Positions 29,278 through 34,519 of a stretch of DNA of 34,519 bases are shown piece after piece; the stretch's first letter is position 1; every line of letters starts with the position of its first letter. A program made the position numbers and the translations under genes. This DNA comes from Nonomuraea sp. SBT364. GTDB taxonomy: Bacteria; Actinomycetota; Actinomycetes; Streptosporangiales; Streptosporangiaceae. The notes under the pieces are model-generated. The model was not told where the DNA came from, made no database searches, and saw only the letters and a program-made list of their open reading frames with translations. The stretch is taken from contig NZ_LAVL01000089.1 in NCBI RefSeq assembly GCF_001083785.1, positions 1-34,519 on the forward strand, read 5' to 3'.

Positions 29278-30132
29278 TCAGCCCAGCTCGCCGGGCTTCT
29301 TGTCGAACCACTTCACGAAGATCTTCTCGTACGTGCCGTCCGACTTGGCCTTGGCGAGCTCTTCGTTGACGGTCTTGAGGAGGACCGGGTCGGCCTGCTT
29401 CTTCATGCCCAGGCCGTACTGCTCACCGGTGTCGAGGCTGGCGATCAGCTCGAACTTCTCGGCGATCTCCGGCTTCTTCAGCCAGGTGAGCACCACGGGC
29501 AGGTCCTGGATGATCACGTCCGCCTGCCCGGCCTGGAGGGCGAGCAGTTCCTTGGCCGAGTCGGCGTACTCGGTGGGGTTGAAGCCGTTCTCCGTGGCGT
29601 ACGTCAGGCCGGTGGTGCTGGCCTGGGCGCCCAGCTTCAGGTTCTTGGACTTGACGTCCGCCAGGGACGTCGCCCCGGTGCCCTTCTTGGCCAGCAGCGC
29701 CTGCGTGGCGTCGAAGTACGGGTCCGAGAACGTGATGTTGGCCTTGCGCTCCTCGGTGATGGTCATGCCGGCGGCGGCCAGGTCGCACTTGTTGGTCGCC
29801 ATGGCGGCGCCACTCTTGATCACCGCGAAGTCGATGTCGACGATCTGCTGCTCGACGCCGAGCTTCTTGGCCACGATGTCGACGATGTCGACGTCGAACC
29901 CGACGATCTCGCTGCCCTCCTTGAACTGGAAGGGCTCGTACGGGATGTTGGTGCAGACGGTGAGCTTGCCGGGGTTCACGAGCTTGGCGCCACCGGCCGC
30001 CGAGGCGCTGGCGGAGGTCGTAGCACCGTCCGACGACTCGCTGCCGCTGCCGCAGGCCGACAGTGCCAGTACGGCGGTCAGGGCGAGCGCGCCGGCGGCG
30101 TAACCGCGGCGGTTCAAGGGCCAGAGGGCCAT
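29278..30132 (-). CDS. amino acid ABC transporter substrate-binding lipoprotein
   Basis: This 284-residue solute-binding protein (SBP_bac_3) has a lipoprotein signal (basic MALWPLNRRG, hydrophobic core, lipobox LSAC with Cys27), a Ser/Gly-rich linker, and the family elements YEPFQFKEGSEIVGFDVDI and DLAAAGMTITEERKANITFSDPYF. It captures the amino acid outside the membrane. ATG 30132 with GGAGG upstream is chosen over an in-frame opening at 30210. It is the first gene of the operon. The upstream AT-rich patch (30150-30165, with ATATGCCAAATAT) is the likely promoter or operator region. Confidence 0.95.
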   Translation of the reverse strand: MALWPLNRRGYAAGALALTAVLALSACGSGSESSDGATTSASASAAGGAKLVNPGKLTVCTNIPYEPFQFKEGSEIVGFDVDIVDIVAKKLGVEQQIVDIDFAVIKSGAAMATNKCDLAAAGMTITEERKANITFSDPYFDATQALLAKKGTGATSLADVKSKNLKLGAQASTTGLTYATENGFNPTEYADSAKELLALQAGQADVIIQDLPVVLTWLKKPEIAEKFELIASLDTGEQYGLGMKKQADPVLLKTVNEELAKAKSDGTYEKIFVKWFDKKPGELG

Positions 30133-30412
30133 GGGTGGCCTCCTCAAGTGATATGCCAAATATGTTGGAGTTTTGTGCAGTTTAGATGGGGTTTCGCAGC
30201 GGTCCGTCATCTGGTGAACAACGATGCGTCAACGGAACGGCGTCGGCCCTGATATCAGAGCCCGTCTCAGCATGTGGCAGTATGGAGAAACGGGTGACCC
30301 CCGTAACCCCTCACCGAGACGATCGACGAGGGGATCCTGGCGACTACCGAAGCCAGCCCTCGTGCACGTCTGCCGAAGGTTCACTTCCGTCCGCCGACTT
30401 ACAGGGGTCACT
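30133..30412. other. 280-bp divergent intergenic region
   Basis: This gap holds the promoters of the amino acid transporter (minus) and malic enzyme (plus). An AT-rich imperfect palindrome around 30150-30165 lies near the transporter start. CCCCTC (30307-30312) and GAGGGG (30328-30333) can form a hairpin 80 bp before the malic enzyme start. An in-frame extension of malic enzyme to 30224 has no homology. I see no supported gene. Confidence 0.4.
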
Positions 30413-31588
30413 GTGACTACCACACCCGCATCTCTCGATCACGATCCCGCGTTCGCCCTGCACCGCGGCGGCAAGATCGAGATCCGCTCCACCATCGCGG
30501 TCCGCGACGCCGACGACCTGTCGCTCGCCTACACGCCGGGCGTGGCCCGCGTCTGCACCGCCATCGCCGAGACGCCCGCGCTCGCCGACGACTACACCTG
30601 GGTCTCCAACGTGGTCGCCGTCGTCAGCGACGGCACCGCCGTCCTCGGGCTCGGCGACATCGGGCCGTCGGCCGCCATGCCGGTCATGGAGGGCAAGGCG
30701 CTGCTGTTCAAGGAGTTCGCCGGCGTCGACGCCGTGCCCATCTGCCTGGCCTGCACCGGCGTCGACGAGCTCGTCGAGACCGTGGCCCGGCTCGCGCCCT
30801 CGTTCGGCGGCATCAACCTGGAGGACATCAGCGCACCCCGCTGCTTCGAGGTGGAAGACCGGCTGCGCGAGCTGCTCGACATCCCCGTCTTCCACGACGA
30901 CCAGCACGGCACCGCCATCGTCACCCTGGCCGCGCTGAAGAACGCCGCCCGCCTCACCGGCCGCCCGCTCGGCGAGCTGCGCGCGGTCGTGGCCGGCGCG
31001 GGCGCGTCCGGCGTCGCCGTCACCCGCATCCTGCTGGAGGCGGGCATCGGCGACATCGCCGTCTCCGACTCCAAGGGCCTCATCTACGACGGCCGCGACG
31101 GCCTCAACCCGGTCAAGCAGGCCCTGGCCCGCGACACGAACAAGGCGGGCCACACCGGCTCGACCGAGGAGGCCCTGGCCGGCGCCGACGTGTTCGTCGG
31201 CCTGTCCGGCTCCACCGTCACCGAGCAGGCCATCGCCTCCATGGCCGCGGGCTCCATCGTCTTCGCCCTGTCCAACCCCACGCCCGAGGTGCTGCCGGAG
31301 GTCGCCGCCCGGCACGCCGCCGTCGTCGCCACCGGCCGCTCCGACTTCCCCAACCAGATCAACAACGTGCTCGCCTTCCCCGGCGTCTTCCGCGGCGCGC
31401 TCGACGTCCGCGCCACCGCGATCACCGAGAACATGAAGGTGGCCGCCGCCGACGCGCTCGCCGCCGTGGTCGGCGACGACCTCACGGCCGAGTACGTCAT
31501 CCCCAGCCCGTTCGACGCGCGGGTCGCCCCCGCCGTCACCGCCGCCGTCGCCGCGCAGGCCCGCGTGGACGGCGTGGCACGCGCCTGA
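30413..31588 (+). CDS. NAD(P)-dependent malic enzyme
   Basis: This 391-residue short-form bacterial malic enzyme oxidatively decarboxylates malate to pyruvate. It has TPGVARVC (catalytic Tyr40 just before), GLGDIGPSAAMPVMEGKALLFKEFAG (metal and catalytic Lys region), FHDDQHGTAIVTLAAL, the NAD(P) motif VVAGAGASGVAV and ALSNPTPE. It lacks the phosphotransacetylase-like C-terminal domain of MaeB. GTG 30413 is chosen with AGGGG 5 nt upstream. Cofactor preference cannot be read. It stands alone between an amino acid transporter and an NsdA-like regulator. Confidence 0.95.
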   Translation: MTTTPASLDHDPAFALHRGGKIEIRSTIAVRDADDLSLAYTPGVARVCTAIAETPALADDYTWVSNVVAVVSDGTAVLGLGDIGPSAAMPVMEGKALLFKEFAGVDAVPICLACTGVDELVETVARLAPSFGGINLEDISAPRCFEVEDRLRELLDIPVFHDDQHGTAIVTLAALKNAARLTGRPLGELRAVVAGAGASGVAVTRILLEAGIGDIAVSDSKGLIYDGRDGLNPVKQALARDTNKAGHTGSTEEALAGADVFVGLSGSTVTEQAIASMAAGSIVFALSNPTPEVLPEVAARHAAVVATGRSDFPNQINNVLAFPGVFRGALDVRATAITENMKVAAADALAAVVGDDLTAEYVIPSPFDARVAPAVTAAVAAQARVDGVARA

Positions 31589-31594
31589 CCTCGG

Positions 31595-31688
31595 GGCGCC
31601 CGCATCCGTCAAGACGGGCACTGGGAAACACCAAACTCCCTTTACTCGGCGTGCTATAAACATAGCTCTCTGTAAGGATGCGGGCGCC
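31595..31688. repeat. 13-bp perfect inverted repeat flanking the nsdA-like promoter region
   Basis: GGCGCCCGCATCC (31595-31607) and its exact complement GGATGCGGGCGCC (31676-31688) enclose 68 bp. The enclosed stretch is AT-rich for this genome (TTTACT, TATAAA, CATA) and probably holds the promoter of the regulator at 31711. The outer arm starts 7 bp after the malic enzyme stop. It could be a paired operator or a long-range RNA stem. Confidence 0.65.
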
Positions 31689-31710
31689 GGCTCCCGTTAT
31701 GAGGAGAGCG

Positions 31711-33069
31711 ATGGAACGCGAGCCCAATCGACTGCTACAGCAGCTCATCGCGGAGGCTGGCTTCTCCCACAAGGGACTGGCCAGGCGCCTCAACGACCTG
31801 GGTGCCGCCCGCGGCACCCCCGGGCTGAAGTACGACCACAGCTCCGTGCTGCGCTGGATCGGTGGCCAGCGCCCACGCGACCCGGTGCCGTGCCTCCTTA
31901 CCGAAATTTTCGCACTACGGCTGGGCAGGCCCGTCAGCAGTGAAGACCTGGGCATGCCGGCCATCACTACACCCCTCGATCTCGGGCAGGAGTTCACGCA
32001 CACGTGGCAGGAGGGGGTCGCGACCGTGACGGCGCTGTGGCGGGCCGATGTGGAAAGACGCAGATTCCTGATCGACTCGACGTTCGCGATCGGTGCAGGT
32101 TCCGTGGGAGCCGTGCGGTGGCTGACCTCGCCGCAGGAGGGACGCCCGAGCAGCTCGGGCCCCCGCCGGGTGGGCAGGGCGGACATCGCCGCCATCCACG
32201 AGGTCACCCGATCCTTCGGCGAGCTCGACAACAGGTTCGGGAGCGGCCGCGTCCGCTCCTCCGTGGTCAAATACCTGGACACCGCGGTCACGCCGCTGCT
32301 CAAGGACGGCTCCTACGGTGACGCCACCGGCAGGCAGCTCGCCTCGGCGGCCGCCGAGCTCACCCGGCTGGCCGGCTGGATGGCGTACGACATGGAGCAG
32401 CACGGGCTCGCCCAGCGCTACCTCATCCAGGCGCTGCGCCTGGCCAGGGGCGCCGACGACCACGCGCTCGGCGGCGAGATCCTCGCCGGGATGGCCCACC
32501 AGGCCATCTACATGGGCCAGCCGGCGCACGCGCTCGACCTGGCGCGCGCCGCCCAGCTCTCGGCCCGCCGCGCCGGCGTCTCCACGCTGGCGTCCTCGGG
32601 CCACGTCCTCGAAGCGCACGCGCACGCCGGGCTCGGCGACGCCCGCGCCTGCGCCGCGTCGCTGCACGAGGCCGAACGCGCCTTCGACACGCGCAGTCCG
32701 GGCGACGAGCCGCGCTGGCTGGGCTACTTCGACGAGGCCTATCTGTCGGCCAAGTTCGCGCACTGCTTCCGCGACCTGGGCGAGGGCGAGCGCACCGTGC
32801 GGCAGGCACGGCGCTCGCTCGACATGGACGGGCGGTTCGTGCGCGGGCGGATGTTCAACCTGTCGCTGCTGGCGGCCGGGCTGCTGCAGTGCGGCGAGCT
32901 GGAGGAGGCCTGCACGGCGGCGAGCGGCGCCATGACACTGGCCAGCGAGCTGCAGTCCGTCAGGTCCCGGTCCTACGTGGCCGACCTGCGGCGGCGGCTG
33001 GAGCCGTACAAGAACGAACCCAAGGTCCGGGCGCTGCACGAGCGGACGCGGGAGCTGGCGGCGGTGTGA
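31711..33069 (+). CDS. NsdA-like regulator with TPR-type helical repeats
   Basis: This 452-residue protein has an N-terminal helix-turn-helix-like part (about 1-75: NRLLQQLIAEAGFSHKGLARRLNDLG ... YDHSSVLRWIGGQRPRDPVP). This opening is typical of NsdA-related actinomycete regulators that affect sporulation and antibiotic production. The rest (about 190-450) is made of helical TPR-like repeats (for example AGWMAYDMEQHGLAQRYLIQALRLA and AHALDLARAAQLSARRAG). A Gly/Ala hydrophobic patch (about 124-138) lies between. ATG 31711 has GAGGAG upstream; an ATG at 31699 is also in frame. Targets and ligand are unknown. Confidence 0.85.
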   Translation: MEREPNRLLQQLIAEAGFSHKGLARRLNDLGAARGTPGLKYDHSSVLRWIGGQRPRDPVPCLLTEIFALRLGRPVSSEDLGMPAITTPLDLGQEFTHTWQEGVATVTALWRADVERRRFLIDSTFAIGAGSVGAVRWLTSPQEGRPSSSGPRRVGRADIAAIHEVTRSFGELDNRFGSGRVRSSVVKYLDTAVTPLLKDGSYGDATGRQLASAAAELTRLAGWMAYDMEQHGLAQRYLIQALRLARGADDHALGGEILAGMAHQAIYMGQPAHALDLARAAQLSARRAGVSTLASSGHVLEAHAHAGLGDARACAASLHEAERAFDTRSPGDEPRWLGYFDEAYLSAKFAHCFRDLGEGERTVRQARRSLDMDGRFVRGRMFNLSLLAAGLLQCGELEEACTAASGAMTLASELQSVRSRSYVADLRRRLEPYKNEPKVRALHERTRELAAV

Positions 33070-33095
33070 GGGAGCCCGGTGCGGCGGGCTCCCTC
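33068..33095. terminator. bidirectional terminator between convergent genes
   Basis: GAGGGAGCCCG (33068-33078) pairs perfectly with CGGGCTCCCTC (33085-33095), 6-nt loop. It starts within the stop codon of the NsdA-like gene and lies 9 bp before the end of the convergent trypsin-fold gene. Confidence 0.82.
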
Positions 33096-33103
33096 GGGCG
33101 CCG

Positions 33104-34519
33104 CTAGCTCAGGAGCTCGCCGTTCGGGCCGACGATCTTCTTCGTCTCGGCGTAGTTCGCCTTGTGGAAGACGTCGGCGACCTCACCGTCGAAGTAGGGC
33201 GAGCTGATGTAGTCCACGCGGTTGTTCTCGTCCTGGTCGTGGAACATGCTCGTCACGCCGTTGAGGTAGCCGGTGCGCTTGCTGTTGCTGTAGCGCAGGA
33301 TCCAGGGACCGCCGTCCGCGCCACCGGTCATCGAGCACCTGAGCACCTGGTGCGTCTCGACCTTGAACATGTTGGCCTGGTAGGTCTTCTTGGCCGTGTT
33401 GCCGTAGCACCACTTGGGGGTCACGCCGGTGAACGGCTTGTCGCCGTCGGGGTGCGGGTCGGCCGGGTAGCCGAAGGCCATGACCTTGCCGCCCAGCGGC
33501 TGGTTCCAGGCCACGCCCTGACCGCCGACGACGTCACCGAGCCGGCCGGTGTCCTTGGCGATGCCGATGATGTACTGCGGTTCGAAGTACTTGCGCGACG
33601 TGCCGGGCTTGACCCACTTCTGTGTGTAGTAGTGGGTGATGGTGTAGTTGCCGGCCTGGTCGGTGCCCTTCTTGCCGGGCCCCTTGTAGGCGTCCGACTG
33701 GGTCTTGGTGACCTGCTCGACGACCGGCTCGCCGAACTTGTAACCGTTGCCCTTGCCGACCTTGGCGTCGTCGTAGCTCTCCTTCTTCACCTCGACCTTC
33801 TCCAGGACGGCACCCGGGTAATCGGGCCCGACCAGGTCGGCCGGCTTGTCCTCGCCCTCCGACCAGCAGTCACCGAGGTTCAGCAGGCACTTGTCGAATT
33901 CCTTGCGGTCGATCTCGCGCGGCTTGATCCACTTGTCACCCAGCCACTTGGCGAACTCGGCCTTGGTGACCTGCTTCTCACCGTCGAACTGGAAGCCGTT
34001 GTGCACCGCGACGAAGGCGAAGTCGCCGTCGTAGTCGTCGTAGGTGTCGAGGTCGTAGGCGGTGAAGGCGTAGGCGCCCGGGTAGATCCCGTACGGCGCT
34101 CTGCCCTGGACGTAGGCGGGCACGAAGACCCACTTGTCGAAGACGTCGTCCTTGCCGTTCTCGAACACACAGTGACCCGCGGTCGCGACCAGGTTGCGGT
34201 GGCGCGACTGGATCGACGTGGCCGAGCACCAGCGGTACTCGCCCTTGTGGTCGAGGAAGAAGACCTTGCCGATGGTGCGCGGCAGGTTGACGTTCTTGAC
34301 CTTGAGGGTGGGGGCCTTGGTGGCCGGGGCGGTCATGCCCGGCTTGCCGTCGTCCGGCGTCTTGCCGCCGGTCGCGACGAGCTTCTCCACCTTCTTGGCG
34401 TCCCAGCGATACTGGGTCGCCTTGCGGAGGGCGGCGCCGTTGGCGTCGAGCCAGAAGAAGGCGTTGCTGTAGGCGTCGGCGGGCTTGGGGGCCAGGGGGT
34501 CTTTGGCCCAGGTGGGGGC
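33104..34519 (-). CDS. trypsin-fold serine peptidase homologue, probably inactive; 5' end beyond window
   Basis: The frame stays open to the right edge, so the N-terminus and any signal peptide are missing; a GTG at 34390 is internal, not the start. At least 471 residues are visible. The chymotrypsin-like features are WCSATSIQSRHRNLVATAGHC (His of the triad), DGDFAFVAV (Asp) and CSMTGGADGGPWI, where the nucleophile motif GxSGGP reads GADGGP, so Asp replaces Ser. Cysteine pairs and the lack of cytoplasmic features suggest an exported protein. It has long Lys/Asp-rich inserts (KKESYDDAKVGKGNGYKF). Peptidase activity is doubtful; a binding or decoy role is possible. Confidence 0.85.
   Translation of the reverse strand, partial: APTWAKDPLAPKPADAYSNAFFWLDANGAALRKATQYRWDAKKVEKLVATGGKTPDDGKPGMTAPATKAPTLKVKNVNLPRTIGKVFFLDHKGEYRWCSATSIQSRHRNLVATAGHCVFENGKDDVFDKWVFVPAYVQGRAPYGIYPGAYAFTAYDLDTYDDYDGDFAFVAVHNGFQFDGEKQVTKAEFAKWLGDKWIKPREIDRKEFDKCLLNLGDCWSEGEDKPADLVGPDYPGAVLEKVEVKKESYDDAKVGKGNGYKFGEPVVEQVTKTQSDAYKGPGKKGTDQAGNYTITHYYTQKWVKPGTSRKYFEPQYIIGIAKDTGRLGDVVGGQGVAWNQPLGGKVMAFGYPADPHPDGDKPFTGVTPKWCYGNTAKKTYQANMFKVETHQVLRCSMTGGADGGPWILRYSNSKRTGYLNGVTSMFHDQDENNRVDYISSPYFDGEVADVFHKANYAETKKIVGPNGELLS

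Noticed and set aside
30224..30412. 63-codon N-terminal extension of malic enzyme
   Set aside because: Biased, Arg-rich sequence without similarity to malic enzymes; GTG 30413 has a ribosome binding site and the family N-terminus.
1..34519. Whole-window search by eye for tRNA, rRNA, CRISPR arrays, transposases, integrases and phage genes
   Set aside because: None seen; the coding content and composition are uniform with no sign of a mobile element.

Overview
The window is a gene-dense, very GC-rich actinomycete chromosome segment. The SigR/RsrA, WhiB1, PdtaS, DasR, nickel superoxide dismutase with its maturation protease, and an NsdA-like regulator all point to a filamentous actinobacterium. 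A Streptosporangiaceae member such as Nonomuraea is my best guess; the genus is an inference. I see no tRNA, rRNA, CRISPR array, insertion sequence, phage gene or integration scar. It looks like core or near-core chromosome rather than a mobile island.

Layout. 1-4136: start of a divergent gene at the left edge (probably aroA), an SRAP/YedK abasic-site protein, a DksA/TraR zinc-finger protein, a methyltransferase, the thiol-stress pair sigR-rsrA and a sugar-nucleotide epimerase. 4235-6966: a 35-residue hydrophobic peptide ORF, a membrane HD-GYP protein and a degenerate second HD protein. 7112-9115: biotin carboxylase, a 70-residue biotin carrier and a FlK-type thioesterase. 9348-12551: a one-PASTA Ser/Thr kinase and an acetolactate-synthase-like enzyme. 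12592-15154: a two-component system whose last gene is a translationally coupled DUF4097-like protein. 15232-18137: an SNase-fold protein, an XRE-cupin regulator, bioD and a MarR regulator. 18247-20785: an unusual MarR-FAD-oxidoreductase fusion and a DasR-type GntR regulator. 20962-25140: pdtaS, whiB1, a diacylglycerol-kinase-family gene and two small membrane proteins. 25107-27645: an RsbW/SigB-F-type stress pair, divergent sodN/sodX and a CGNR-like zinc-finger protein. 27706-30132: a complete polar amino acid ABC transporter. 30413-34519: malic enzyme, an NsdA-like regulator and a trypsin-fold protein running off the right edge.

Themes. Redox and stress control dominates: sigR/rsrA, whiB1, sodN/sodX, the RsbW/sigma pair, and the flavin enzyme fused to a DNA-binding domain. 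The order SRAP, sigR, rsrA, mini-biotin-carrier, pdtaS, whiB1, DAG-kinase matches, with insertions, the Mycobacterium tuberculosis Rv3226c-Rv3218 neighbourhood as I remember it.

The most unusual items are: the MarR-FAD fusion with its operator cluster; a SigR-type promoter placed to make a longer SigR isoform; a recurring -10 hexamer 6-7 nt ahead of 13 start codons (predicted leaderless mRNAs); a perfect 13-bp inverted repeat around the nsdA-like promoter region; a trypsin-fold protein with Asp in place of the catalytic Ser; and the intact/degenerate HD-GYP pair behind a tiny membrane peptide.
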